Source: an uncultured Fodinibius sp. (GTDB lineage Bacteria > Bacteroidota > Rhodothermia > Balneolales > Balneolaceae). Taken from it: a DNA stretch of 64,000 nucleotides. Position 1 is the stretch's first letter. Every line of letters starts with the position of its first letter. Shown here piece by piece: positions 6,044 through 16,117 of the stretch. The notes beneath the pieces are model-generated. The model was not told the origin of the DNA. It worked only from the letters and a program-made list of their open reading frames with translations, and made no database searches. The translations under genes and the position numbers were made by a program. The stretch spans positions 62,001-126,000 of the forward strand of contig CAJXMJ010000002.1 in assembly GCA_913056455.1 (NCBI GenBank), in the 5' to 3' direction.

Positions 6044-8677
6044 ATGAACTTAGATAAACTTACACTAAAAGCTCAGGAGGCCGTTCAAGCAGCAGTTGAT
6101 CTGGCCTCCAGTAATAACCACCAGGCGGTTAGTCCAACTCACCTCCTTATGGCTTTCCTGTCTGATTCCGACAACGTCATCAACACAATTTTAAATAAAC
6201 TAGGCGTGCGGATTCCACAACTTAAAACCGAGCTTGAGCAGCGTATTGATAAGCTTCCGGTTGTAAAAGGAGCATCCGTATCCGGGCAATATTTGTCGAA
6301 TGATTCCAAAGAAGTCTTCGATAATGCCCAAAAATCTGCTGACAACCTCGGCGATGAGTATATCAGCTCAGAACATGTGCTTATCGGGATGCTGGAATCA
6401 AAAGGCGAAGCCGGCAACCTGCTAAAACAAAACGGCGTTGCCAAAGACGATATTCTCAAAGTACTTGAAGACGTCCGCGGATCCCAAAAAGTAGATGATC
6501 CCAATGCCGAAAGCCGCTATAACGCCCTCAAAAAATATGGTCGTGACCTCAACGAACAGGCCGAAAAAAACAAGCTTGACCCGGTGATCGGTCGCGATCA
6601 GGAAATACGCCGCATCATGCAGATTCTATCTCGGCGTACTAAGAACAACCCCGTGCTGATTGGTGAAGCCGGCGTTGGTAAAACGGCCATTGCCGAAGGA
6701 CTGGCCCTGCGTATTAACAAAGGTGACGTACCCGAAAGTCTTAAAACCAAACGTATTGTAGCGCTTGATATGGGCGCCCTCATGGCCGGAACTAAATTCC
6801 GAGGGGAGTTCGAAGAACGACTCAAAGCTATTGTCAATGAAGTTCAGGAATCTGAAGGCGAAATTATTCTCTTCATTGATGAGATTCATACCCTCGTAGG
6901 AGCCGGTGCTACGGAAGGAGCCATGGATGCAGCAAACATCTTGAAGCCTTCACTGGCTCGTGGGGAGCTACATGCCATCGGTGCTACCACGCTTGATGAA
7001 TATCGGAAACATATCGAAAAAGACCGCGCACTGGAGCGACGAATGCAGAAAGTATTGATTAATGAACCATCTGTTGAAGATACGGTTTCTATCCTACGTG
7101 GTCTACAAGAACGATATGAGTTGCATCACGGCGTTAAAATTCGCGATGAAGCCTTGGTCGCGGCAGCTGAGCTCTCACACCGATACATCAGCGAACGGTT
7201 CCTGCCGGATAAAGCTATTGACCTCATTGACGAAGCAGCTTCTCGCTTACGACTTGAAATTGATTCTATGCCTGAAGAGCTCGATCAGGTTGAACGTCAA
7301 ATTCGTCAACTCGAAATCGAACGTGAGGGACTCAAGCGAGATCAAAACGAGGAAAAAATTGAAAATATAGAAAAAGAGCTCGCAGACCTCGAGGAAAAGC
7401 GTAACACCATGCGCAATCAATGGGATACCGAACGGGATCTCATAAAGAAAACGCGCGACCTAAAGAAAGCTATTGAAACAGCTCGCAATGAAGCTGAAAA
7501 GGCCGAACGCGAAGGCAAGTATGACAAAGTTGCCGAGTTGCGCTATGGTACCATTAATCAGCTTGAAAACGACTTGGAGGATACCCAAGAAAAACTTGAG
7601 GAAGTACAGGAAGGCCGTGCCATGCTAAAAGAGGAAGTCGAATATGAGGATATTGCTGATATCGTATCTCGATGGACCGGCATCCCTGTGCGTAAGATGC
7701 TTCAAAGCGAGCGTGAAAAGCTTGTCCACCTCGAAGAAGAGCTGCACAAGCGTGTAGTAGGACAAGATCCCGCCGTGGAGACAGTATCGAATGCGGTACG
7801 TCGTTCACGCGCCGGACTGCAAGATGCCCAGCGACCCATTGGCTCATTTTTCTTTCTCGGATCTACGGGGGTCGGTAAGACTGAACTTGCCCGATCACTG
7901 GCTGATTTCCTCTTTAATGATGAGGATGCCATGGTACGAATTGACATGAGCGAGTACATGGAGCGCCATAGCGTCAGCCGATTGGTAGGTGCGCCTCCCG
8001 GCTATGTAGGATACGATGAGGGCGGTCAGCTTACCGAAGCTGTACGACGAAAACCATACTCGGTAATCCTGCTGGATGAGATCGAAAAAGCCCATGCCGA
8101 TGTATTTAACATGTTGCTGCAAGTGCTCGATGAAGGTCGCCTCACCGACAACAAAGGTGTAACGGTCGACTTCACAAATACCATCATTATCATGACCAGC
8201 AACATCGGCTCACACTTGATTTCAGATAAAATTGAAGAAACGGGTGGCGAATTTACCGATGAAGTCTATAATAAGCTTCAAGACAAACTGATGGATCAAT
8301 TGAAGAAACAGATTCGTCCGGAGTTCTTAAACCGCGTGGATGATGTGATCGTATTCCATCCGCTGGAGAAAGAACACATCCGGGAAATTGTAGATATTCA
8401 ATTACAGCGTGTACACAAGATGCTCGAAAAGAAAGACATCAAGCTTTCGGTTTCTGACAATGTCAAAGACTGGCTGGCCGAACGGGGTTATGATCCCGTA
8501 TATGGAGCACGACCGCTTAAGCGGCTTATCCAGACAAAAATCATTGACGAGCTCGCTACCGAACTGATCAAGCGTGAAGAAGAAACTGAAACGCATTTTG
8601 AAGCTACCATCAGCGAAGATGGGGAAAGCATCGAATTTGCGGAAGTTTATGATGATGCCGAAGCTTGGGCAGGATAA
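6044..8677 (+). CDS. clpB: ATP-dependent disaggregase ClpB (Hsp100)
   Basis: An 877-residue hexameric AAA+ unfoldase that works with DnaK to rescue aggregated proteins. Domain order: N-terminal Clp repeat domain (1-145); first AAA+ module with Walker A GEAGVGKT at 207-214 and Walker [12 protein letters not shown]-domain coiled coil (about 410-530, rich in Glu, Lys and Arg); second AAA+ module with Walker A GSTGVGKT at 606-613 and the [17 protein letters not shown] segment; C-terminal D2-small domain with [10 protein letters not shown]. No ClpP-binding IGF/L loop is evident, as expected for ClpB and not ClpA or ClpC. The length is close to the family norm with a slightly long acidic tail. The gene is transcribed alone and ends at a strong palindrome. 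Confidence 0.98.
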   Translation: MNLDKLTLKAQEAVQAAVDLASSNNHQAVSPTHLLMAFLSDSDNVINTILNKLGVRIPQLKTELEQRIDKLPVVKGASVSGQYLSNDSKEVFDNAQKSADNLGDEYISSEHVLIGMLESKGEAGNLLKQNGVAKDDILKVLEDVRGSQKVDDPNAESRYNALKKYGRDLNEQAEKNKLDPVIGRDQEIRRIMQILSRRTKNNPVLIGEAGVGKTAIAEGLALRINKGDVPESLKTKRIVALDMGALMAGTKFRGEFEERLKAIVNEVQESEGEIILFIDEIHTLVGAGATEGAMDAANILKPSLARGELHAIGATTLDEYRKHIEKDRALERRMQKVLINEPSVEDTVSILRGLQERYELHHGVKIRDEALVAAAELSHRYISERFLPDKAIDLIDEAASRLRLEIDSMPEELDQVERQIRQLEIEREGLKRDQNEEKIENIEKELADLEEKRNTMRNQWDTERDLIKKTRDLKKAIETARNEAEKAEREGKYDKVAELRYGTINQLENDLEDTQEKLEEVQEGRAMLKEEVEYEDIADIVSRWTGIPVRKMLQSEREKLVHLEEELHKRVVGQDPAVETVSNAVRRSRAGLQDAQRPIGSFFFLGSTGVGKTELARSLADFLFNDEDAMVRIDMSEYMERHSVSRLVGAPPGYVGYDEGGQLTEAVRRKPYSVILLDEIEKAHADVFNMLLQVLDEGRLTDNKGVTVDFTNTIIIMTSNIGSHLISDKIEETGGEFTDEVYNKLQDKLMDQLKKQIRPEFLNRVDDVIVFHPLEKEHIREIVDIQLQRVHKMLEKKDIKLSVSDNVKDWLAERGYDPVYGARPLKRLIQTKIIDELATELIKREEETETHFEATISEDGESIEFAEVYDDAEAWAG

Positions 8678-8705
8678 CACGGATTCACAGTTGCTGTGAT
8701 AAATG

Positions 8706-8735
8706 AATAGCGCGGGAATTAATTCCCGCGCTATT
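8706..8735. terminator. Perfect zero-spacer palindrome after clpB
   Basis: AATAGCGCGGGAATT (8706-8720) is followed directly by its reverse complement (8721-8735), between the convergent clpB and amidase genes. It is GC-rich in the middle and probably terminates transcription in both directions. Confidence 0.75.
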
Positions 8736-8768
8736 TGTATTTACAGTAAATTTTCTGGGTTCAATCCT

Positions 8769-10253
8769 CTAATTTGATTTCAACAAAACCATCTTCTGAA
8801 CGATCGACTGATCTTCAAATTCTAATCGGCAAAAATAGACTCCTGATGCATAACCGGATGCATTCCACGTTTCGGAATGGTTATCGGCTTCATAAAATTG
8901 GTCTGCAATTTCATGAACCTTCCGGCCGGTGGCATCCCAGATCGTTATCCGAATATTACCAGAATTTTCAATGCTGAAATTAATAGTCGTTGATTCCGAA
9001 AACGGATTGGGATAATTACCTTCAAGGGTAATCTTATTTTCTGTTTCAGTCGACTCACCAATCTTAGCATCCACATGGTCGCGAATTTCAGGCAGTCGGA
9101 CATATAAATTTTCACCCGGACACAACGTATTACACCCGTCACGATGCCCACTGATTGTAAACAAGTTTAAGGCGCTCGACGAGTGATAACTTCGAGTAGT
9201 TGGATCAATATTCTTTTCATCGGATTTCCATGCCAGCAGCTCTTCTAAATTATCTAAAACATCCGACGATGGGGTAGTCTCTTCAAAATTTCCCAACAGA
9301 CAAACGCCCATAGTATTAGAGTTCGTGCCACAGAAATGAGCACCCTGCACTTCATCATCTCCGTTGACCCATCCCCGTCCCTGATAAATAACACCATTCG
9401 GATCAATCAACCAGTTATAACCAATATCACTCCAGCCATTGGTATTAACATGATAATCCCAAATGCTACGCACCACTGCCGGCCAGTCAGATGAAGAATT
9501 GGTACCTGCCGAATGGTGTACAATCTGATGAGTTACATTTGTTAGCGAAACTGGTCCACTTGGATTCTGACCGTCCGGGCAATCCCATTCTGTGCGAGTT
9601 GCATAATCGGGCATCGGATAATTATCGTTCTCTGACTTCTGCCCCTGAGGCTGCTGAAAGGCTTTCTCTTTCAGCTCATGGAGCGTTTCTTCTGAAGTAG
9701 CACCCGGACTGGTAAACGAGAAACGCATTGAACGAAGTAATGAAGAACTCCCAACATTATTCATCACAATCCTGAATTGAATAATTCGGGTAGTTTCAGG
9801 CAAATACTGTAATCCCCCTACTATGGTATCTTGATGTGTAGTCAGGTGCTCGTCTTTATGAACCGTTGTCCATTCCAACCATTGTTGAGAATCTGTCAAA
9901 GATCGGATTTGTAATTGGATATTATCAGTCTTCTTTTCAGAATCATGGATAAGGCGATTACCAACTGCCAAAAAGGGAGCAATACTATCTATCGGGACAG
10001 TTATCTCTTTGGAAATTAGGATTGTCCGTTGACTGGAATCGTCTGCCTGAATTCCTTTCGCTGTCTGCCTGACATTACTGACGGACTTTAGTTTTTCAGT
10101 CGTACCAAAATCAATATCAACATACTCGGTTTTAATATCCGACGAATCCTTAGCCCAGCCCGACTGATTTTTATTCCCCTGTTGAGCATTCGCTGTCACA
10201 GCCAGCAGTAATAAGATTAATAATCCACAAAGCAAATTGCCAACTGAATCCAT
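8769..10253 (-). CDS. Secreted N-acetylmuramoyl-L-alanine amidase (PGRP fold) with T9SS sorting domain
   Basis: A 494-residue exported amidase. Signal peptide 1-23 (cleavage after ANA). Residues 25-200 form a beta-rich domain without a recognised family. Residues 220-395 are an Amidase_2/PGRP domain. The zinc ligands are H246 or H247 (IVHHSAG), H370 (SGHRDG) and C378 (TLCPG), and the catalytic Tyr is probably Y279 (DIGYNW). Residues 410-494 are a type IX secretion C-terminal domain (GNYPNPFSESTTINFSI, then GVYFCRLE and a final basic KMVLLKSN). The protein should cleave the lactyl-amide bond of peptidoglycan after export through T9SS, so it probably acts on foreign cell walls or at the cell surface. 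It is a single unit convergent with clpB. Confidence 0.92.
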   Translation of the reverse strand: MDSVGNLLCGLLILLLLAVTANAQQGNKNQSGWAKDSSDIKTEYVDIDFGTTEKLKSVSNVRQTAKGIQADDSSQRTILISKEITVPIDSIAPFLAVGNRLIHDSEKKTDNIQLQIRSLTDSQQWLEWTTVHKDEHLTTHQDTIVGGLQYLPETTRIIQFRIVMNNVGSSSLLRSMRFSFTSPGATSEETLHELKEKAFQQPQGQKSENDNYPMPDYATRTEWDCPDGQNPSGPVSLTNVTHQIVHHSAGTNSSSDWPAVVRSIWDYHVNTNGWSDIGYNWLIDPNGVIYQGRGWVNGDDEVQGAHFCGTNSNTMGVCLLGNFEETTPSSDVLDNLEELLAWKSDEKNIDPTTRSYHSSSALNLFTISGHRDGCNTLCPGENLYVRLPEIRDHVDAKIGESTETENKITLEGNYPNPFSESTTINFSIENSGNIRITIWDATGRKVHEIADQFYEADNHSETWNASGYASGVYFCRLEFEDQSIVQKMVLLKSN

Positions 10254-10353
10254 ACGTAAGGTATTCTCTGACTATTTTTCATTAAAACGGAGCAATTTTA
10301 TTGAGAATCCAGATATGGTAAATACGTAGAATAGAAGCTATTGTTCCCTATTG

Positions 10354-10369
10354 GCAAATTCTTATTTGC
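10354..10369 (-). repeat. Small hairpin downstream of the M29 aminopeptidase gene
   Basis: GCAAAT-TCTT-ATTTGC is a perfect 6-4-6 inverted repeat about 11 bases past the aminopeptidase stop on the minus strand. It has no T-run, so it is a weak terminator candidate at best. Confidence 0.3.
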
Positions 10370-10379
10370 AATGGATACA

Positions 10380-11486
10380 TTAGTCATTCAGCAAATTCTC
10401 AGGATTCAAACCCTCCAAATCATCCGTAATAAACTTGCGCCCCTCGCGGATTTTCTCCCCATCCAAATATACATCGGCACCTATACATACCAGATCCCAG
10501 TGAATATTACTCTCATTGCCATTCGGCGCAATCTCATAATCATTGCCGAGCGTAAGATGATTCGATCCGTATATTTTTTCATCAAAAAGAATATCATACA
10601 TCGGTTCATCGATAATGGGATTCAGACCAAAACTGAACTCTCCAAACTGTCGGGCTCCCGCATCGGTATCCAATATTTCTTCAAGTGCTTCATTGTTTGA
10701 GGAATCCGAATCAATAACAACGCCGTCACGCACTTCCAGCTTCACGTATTCAAACGGCTTGCCCTGATACACGCTGGGTGCATAGGTAATATGTCCGTTT
10801 ACTGATGAAAGAATAGGAGATGAAAAAAGCTCGCCATCCGGAATATTTCGTTTCCCAAAACAGGGTACCCAAGTCTGATCTTTTACCAAAAACTCAATAT
10901 CGGTCCCTTCTCCTTCGAGACGAATCATATCCGTTTCTTCGAGCCGGGCTTGTAGCGGCTTCATCGCATCGGCCAGCTCAGTATAATCCAACAGACAAGC
11001 TTTATAATAAAACTCTCTGAATCGCTGGGTTGGCATCTTGGCATTCATCGCAAATGCTTCTGAGGGATAGCGCAGCACCACCCAGTTAGTATTATTTACG
11101 CGCTCTTTATAGTGTACGGGATCTACAAAATGGTCGGCATATATTTTATTGGCCTCCTTACTCACATCGGCCTGCTCATAAATATTCAGAGCCGCACGTA
11201 TTCCCACAAAAGCGTCCATCTTTTTCATGAGTGGAAGCTGATCGTTTTCCGTCTGTCCTTTCCAAAATTCTTTATCCCCGGTTTCTACAAGCATACGACG
11301 AATTTCAGTGTCTTCGATCTGTACATAGGGATTAGCATCCATCTCCCGAGCATATTCTACCAATGCCCGAAGCAGACCAATACCATTTAGTCCCACCAGC
11401 TGTAGCATTACATTTTGTCCCTTTTCTAACTCACAGCTGAACTCTAAGATTTTCTTCGCTAATTGCCGATCTTCGTTTGAATACAT
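10380..11486 (-). CDS. M29-family metallo-aminopeptidase
   Basis: A 368-residue cytoplasmic aminopeptidase of the thermophilic aminopeptidase (AmpS/AmpT/PepS) family, which removes N-terminal residues using two metal ions. The metal ligands expected of the family are visible: E219 in NIPDGELF, E283 in GEFSFGLNP, H310 in GSNHLTLG and H329/D331 in NIHWDLV. The N-terminal half (1-190) has the family fold with the ENDQLPLMKKMDAFVGIRA stretch. No signal peptide is present. The start at 11486 lacks a Shine-Dalgarno sequence, which is common in this window. It lies in the same direction as tamA-tamB upstream (165-base gap) and the amidase downstream, but no promoter or operon link is evident. Confidence 0.9.
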   Translation of the reverse strand: MYSNEDRQLAKKILEFSCELEKGQNVMLQLVGLNGIGLLRALVEYAREMDANPYVQIEDTEIRRMLVETGDKEFWKGQTENDQLPLMKKMDAFVGIRAALNIYEQADVSKEANKIYADHFVDPVHYKERVNNTNWVVLRYPSEAFAMNAKMPTQRFREFYYKACLLDYTELADAMKPLQARLEETDMIRLEGEGTDIEFLVKDQTWVPCFGKRNIPDGELFSSPILSSVNGHITYAPSVYQGKPFEYVKLEVRDGVVIDSDSSNNEALEEILDTDAGARQFGEFSFGLNPIIDEPMYDILFDEKIYGSNHLTLGNDYEIAPNGNESNIHWDLVCIGADVYLDGEKIREGRKFITDDLEGLNPENLLND

Positions 11487-11650
11487 GATTATTGTGATTT
11501 GAAATATTCTGTAATTAATAGCTCTTAGTTATTGGATAGCTTGTAGCGCATGTTTTCCTTTAAAAGAAAGTAAATGCATCGAGATCCTGAAACAAGTTTG
11601 CAATGACACTATTTTAAAAAGGTCTCCCATCTAACTACTCAAGAATAAAC

Positions 11651-14600
11651 CTAATAATCATAATTCCACTTCAGGTCTACGCCCTGCCGGATATCATTTC
11701 CCTGTCGCAGAATCAACTTCAGATCCTCGCGCAACATATACTCCAATAAAAAGCCCGTATCCGGCGTTGAACCTGTGATAACGTTCTGGATAGCAAAGAA
11801 TACTTTGGGGTTCAAATACCAGCCGGTAGTAATTGAGGTTCCCGTTTCTCCACCGGACCGGGTGTTATCAATTTTTACTACATCTATACCAAGCCGCTGG
11901 GTTGCCAGCGCTTCAACCCGATCCAAAAGGACATCCAGAGCTACATCTGCGGCTGTTGTATTGCTTCCGGAACTGGCTACAACCTGCTTCCAAGAATCCA
12001 AAGCATAAAAAGGCTGACCAAACAGTGTATAGCTTATAATATTTTCGAGCTCCATTGGTGGCTGACTCTCATATCTGAACTCAGGTTTCTCAACCGTACC
12101 TTCAATAATATACCAGATTACAATATCTTCCTGAGTCTGCGGAGGTTCATATTTTGTTCTAATCTGAAGCTGTGGATTTTCCGGATTACCGCTAAACGTT
12201 ACGACCCCTTCTTCAAGGTTAAAACGTTTTCCAAAGGGACGTGCATACCCATTTGGGGCACTCATATCTCCAAAAAGCTCCAAGTCACTTCCACTTTTTT
12301 TAACCAAATCCAATACCCCGTCTAACTCAAGTTCCATTTCAAGGTAGCGCTCATTCCGGATAAAAAATCGCCTATTAAATCCAACATCCATATCCAGAGC
12401 CATAGAATCATAAATATTAACTGATGTGGTTTCTTGATCCTCAGAATCCAACTGTACGCTTTCAACAGATTTTTCACCGAAATTATCCAGCTTGATAAAG
12501 CCACTTAGAAAATTGAGGCTCCCAGAAATATTCGGGCTTGTAACGGTTCCCCGAACCTGTGTATTAAGGTTGATGACAGCATTATACTCAGAGGTATTGG
12601 CCGCGCGAAAGTTTTGAGCATTTACCGTAATATCCATCTTTCCGGGAATTAACTCCTCCAATGCAATTGTACCATTCGCTCGAATATCACCACTTCCACT
12701 TTCAGCTGTAAAATTGGAGAGTCGAATTTGATCGGGGGCAAACTCAATTGTTGAGGCTACCTTCTCAACCGTAATTCCAGCCGGTACTAAATGAAACCTC
12801 CCGCCTATCAACTCCAGATACCCATCCGCCTTCAAATCTTCAATGGCTCCCTTAACCTGTACAGAGCCATCAAGACTACCTCTCACTTGTCGCATAAGCA
12901 ACGGATCTATAAAATCGTTAAGAGCCCTCAGGTTAAACTCATTCGTCTCTATATTTACAGCAATATGATCATGCTGTTGCGGCAAATTAACCTGAAAGGT
13001 CTTCATATCGATGAGCAGGGGAAACCGAGCACTAATTTGTGCCGCACGTTGCTTTAGCGACATTACAGTAGCATCCAGTGTGAGTTCCTCATCGGCGTGC
13101 CGGTAGTTTGCTCCTGCCGTTACAGAATCGATTGCGACACCCGACAGTACCGCATTTTTTAGGGATAAATCTGCATCGAATTCAGGATCACCGGCCGTAC
13201 CATCAAGCGTTCCCCAAAACGAAAGGACACCAGTTGTTTCCATATTTTCCATTTCCCCAAAAAGAGATTGGAAACGATCGATAGATATATCCGATACTCT
13301 AAGATCACCTGATACCCGCTCTTCGAAAAATGCTTCTTCAAACGTCTCAGGATCACCCAGTTTAAAAGGCAAATTAGTGTGCCCGCTAATAAGCTCTGCT
13401 CCATCATCCGTGAGTGATAATGTACCCTCTATACGCTCATCAGCAATATCCGTGAAAATCGACAACGAATCGAAATCTGCCCCTTCGAAGGAAATCTCTG
13501 ATAACAATATATCGCCCACTGCCTGTAAATCGGTACCCCGTCGGTCGATATTGAATTCCCCGGATAGCATTCCCTCAAAAAAGGTCTCACCCAATAAACT
13601 GCTCTGAATCACTGCTGTATTCAGATCATTTCCCCTTACAAAGCCTCGCTGTTCATCTGTACTGATAATTGGTAACCCAACCTCCAAAAATGATCCATCT
13701 CCCGAAGAAATACGTAGCGGTTCTATACGCAGGCTATCATTTTGATACTCCAACTCAAAAGACTCCTCAAGGGTCAAAGTTCGAAAATCAGTAATAAGAT
13801 TTAATTCACTGGTATTTATGCTAATAGAATCTGTTGCTACCCGGTAGGTTCCGGACTGTTCGATACGACCTTCTGAGGAACTTGAAAACTTAAAATCATA
13901 CTGCCCCCTGGCAGTCTCATTCCTATAATCGCCCCGCGTTTTAAGACTTAGGTTTTGGAGTCGAACCCCCGAAAAAATCGGTTCTTCCAGGTTTAAGTCG
14001 GTCAGATAAAACAACGTATCTCCAACATTGATATCGACTGATCCTCGAGCACGATCGGCTGTGAAAAGTGAATCATATGCTATGTTATTAACATCCAACT
14101 TTCCAAGAAACCGAAGGCCATTATCCTTAAACGGACTTAATGTACCCGTAACATTGCCTGCAGCCTGTAACTCATCAGCATCTATCAAGGGGGCCAGTGA
14201 CGATAGATCCTTAAGTTCTAGATCTAAAAATAATTCATTGTCGACATTATGTAAGTTCAGAAAATTTAACTGACCACTAAAGGTTCCATCTGCAATACCA
14301 CTTTGCAACTGGGTACTGTCAACGGTCACAACGCTATCCCTTATCGAAAAACCAGCATAAATAGCATCAACTTTCTCACCATTAATAATAGAGGAATCGA
14401 CCGCTACCCTTGATTGAAGCCGCATATTTGCAGGCTCAAACCCCGTTCCCTTTCCGGTGATGTGCCCATTTAGCGACGTACTAAAGTTCTGTCCTACCAA
14501 CAACGTACCCAAATCCAACTCCTTAGTTTGCAGCTGATACTCATACGATGGTGTTGTCGTCATGCCCCGCATCGAAGCGGCCATTTCAATATATCCGTCA

Positions 14601-16117
14601 TAAAAGTTTAACGTCCCATCTGTTGTAAAGCTATCCCTGCTAATCCGACCACTTACTTCAGTATTTGTAATACTGTGTCCCAACATAGCCCCCTGCTGCA
14701 TATTCAAAGCATACTTCCATGGTTCCTCCTGTGGATACCAATTTCTACCCTCAAAGGTGAAATCAAACGTTAAATTTCCGTCATAGCTCATATCCTGCAT
14801 CCAGTAGCCCGGGTTTACTTTCTCACCCAGAACATGGCCTTTTAACAAAGGATACTCCGACCAAATGTCCTCGGCCGACAAATTGAACTTCATCCTTTGT
14901 TGCTTCTCAACCCCTTCCATTGATAAGGCAAGAGAGCTATTTTTGACTTCTGCCTGACCCGATAATTGTTGCAAATTATAAGTATCGGTTTCGATATCAG
15001 ATGCCGAAAACGAAAGTTCTCCGGCTGCCTTTGTTAGATTTGTAATATTTGCCCGCCCATTAAATGATACATCCAACTTTTGCAACCGCGGATAGGTCGT
15101 ATCAGCTAATAACGTTGCCAGATCTATTGCTTCGCCTGTGGTTCGAACCCGCTCTACAACCAGCTCGGATTGCCACATAATACGACTCGTCATTTCGAAT
15201 GATCGTATCCCTGTCCCCTGCATGGAAAGCCCAAGATCAAACTGCTCTGGATTTCCCCGTACTGAAAACGTTACATTTACATTTTCCCGAATAGGATATT
15301 CTTCAATTATAGCTGCAATATCAGACCAATAAACCGGCGTCGATTCAATTCCCAACTGTACACTCGTATCAGCAATATCAGCATATCCATTGGCTTCAAT
15401 TACCGATTTTCCCGTCGCCAGCATCAACTTTTCGAGCGTTATCTTCTGGTCATTTGCCGAAGCCGCAGCCTTCAAGTCGAGCGATTGGTCCAAGTCCCTC
15501 TCGGTGATATTTAAAGAGAAGTCGCGCAGATCTGCTTGATAAATATTGCCATCATAACCAAAACTGCTATTAATATTTAATTGACTGATATGATAGCTCG
15601 ATCCCAATGGCAAGCTATCGGATTTTACAGAGACAGTACCGTCATCCAACAGAAAATTTGAAATATGGAAAGGGATCATTGCTGATTCTGTTGTGTCCGA
15701 AGACTCGGCAACCAATCGTTCAACATTCCAGCCTTTGGAATTCTGTCGGGCATTTAGTTTGGGCTGATAAACTTCCAGATCAGTAACAGCAATTCTTCCT
15801 CCCAATAAAGCCCAAATATTGTACGAAGCATATACAGAGTCTACGCTTGCAACGGTATCTTCTTGTGTTAATGTAAGTTGGGATAGGGTAACCTCTTCCC
15901 ATAAATCGCCCGACAACTTTTCTATAGACAGCTTTGCAATGAGCTGGTCATTCGCCGTTGAAACAATAGTGCTTCGCACCCAATCTTGAACAAATGTGGT
16001 CTTCAGTGATAGGCGAAACACTAATCCAAGTATAAAAACAGCCAAACACAGCCAAAGTAATCGCTTGCCCCATCGTTTTAAGATATTATCACTATGCTTG
16101 TTGTTCTTCTGAACCAT
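11651..16117 (-). CDS. tamB: TamB-like translocation/assembly module protein (DUF490)
   Basis: A 1488-residue inner-membrane-anchored, periplasm-spanning protein that partners with the TamA-type outer-membrane protein encoded immediately upstream. A single N-terminal membrane helix (about 17-38) is followed by more than a thousand residues of repetitive amphipathic beta-strand sequence. These hydrophobic-groove repeats are typical of AsmA/TamB bridge-like lipid transporters. The C-terminal DUF490 domain (about 1130-1488) ends with the family-typical NPKVFFAIQNVITG and a final beta-strand (KLILRQGNDIRQGVDLKWNYDY in the last 22 residues; key aromatic Y at the end). It overlaps tamA by one base (TAATG), which indicates translational coupling. 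In this phylum TamB is also proposed to support outer-membrane lipid transport. The length is typical. Confidence 0.9.
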   Translation of the reverse strand: MVQKNNKHSDNILKRWGKRLLWLCLAVFILGLVFRLSLKTTFVQDWVRSTIVSTANDQLIAKLSIEKLSGDLWEEVTLSQLTLTQEDTVASVDSVYASYNIWALLGGRIAVTDLEVYQPKLNARQNSKGWNVERLVAESSDTTESAMIPFHISNFLLDDGTVSVKSDSLPLGSSYHISQLNINSSFGYDGNIYQADLRDFSLNITERDLDQSLDLKAAASANDQKITLEKLMLATGKSVIEANGYADIADTSVQLGIESTPVYWSDIAAIIEEYPIRENVNVTFSVRGNPEQFDLGLSMQGTGIRSFEMTSRIMWQSELVVERVRTTGEAIDLATLLADTTYPRLQKLDVSFNGRANITNLTKAAGELSFSASDIETDTYNLQQLSGQAEVKNSSLALSMEGVEKQQRMKFNLSAEDIWSEYPLLKGHVLGEKVNPGYWMQDMSYDGNLTFDFTFEGRNWYPQEEPWKYALNMQQGAMLGHSITNTEVSGRISRDSFTTDGTLNFYDGYIEMAASMRGMTTTPSYEYQLQTKELDLGTLLVGQNFSTSLNGHITGKGTGFEPANMRLQSRVAVDSSIINGEKVDAIYAGFSIRDSVVTVDSTQLQSGIADGTFSGQLNFLNLHNVDNELFLDLELKDLSSLAPLIDADELQAAGNVTGTLSPFKDNGLRFLGKLDVNNIAYDSLFTADRARGSVDINVGDTLFYLTDLNLEEPIFSGVRLQNLSLKTRGDYRNETARGQYDFKFSSSSEGRIEQSGTYRVATDSISINTSELNLITDFRTLTLEESFELEYQNDSLRIEPLRISSGDGSFLEVGLPIISTDEQRGFVRGNDLNTAVIQSSLLGETFFEGMLSGEFNIDRRGTDLQAVGDILLSEISFEGADFDSLSIFTDIADERIEGTLSLTDDGAELISGHTNLPFKLGDPETFEEAFFEERVSGDLRVSDISIDRFQSLFGEMENMETTGVLSFWGTLDGTAGDPEFDADLSLKNAVLSGVAIDSVTAGANYRHADEELTLDATVMSLKQRAAQISARFPLLIDMKTFQVNLPQQHDHIAVNIETNEFNLRALNDFIDPLLMRQVRGSLDGSVQVKGAIEDLKADGYLELIGGRFHLVPAGITVEKVASTIEFAPDQIRLSNFTAESGSGDIRANGTIALEELIPGKMDITVNAQNFRAANTSEYNAVINLNTQVRGTVTSPNISGSLNFLSGFIKLDNFGEKSVESVQLDSEDQETTSVNIYDSMALDMDVGFNRRFFIRNERYLEMELELDGVLDLVKKSGSDLELFGDMSAPNGYARPFGKRFNLEEGVVTFSGNPENPQLQIRTKYEPPQTQEDIVIWYIIEGTVEKPEFRYESQPPMELENIISYTLFGQPFYALDSWKQVVASSGSNTTAADVALDVLLDRVEALATQRLGIDVVKIDNTRSGGETGTSITTGWYLNPKVFFAIQNVITGSTPDTGFLLEYMLREDLKLILRQGNDIRQGVDLKWNYDY

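Noticed and set aside
10351-10372. TTGGCAAATTCTTATTTGCA as a sigma-54 promoter
   Set aside because: The GG and GC are twelve bases apart, not ten, and no plus-strand gene follows.
11775-15332. Several plus-strand frames inside tamB
   Set aside because: They are antisense to a long, well-supported coding sequence and have no start signals or recognisable domains.
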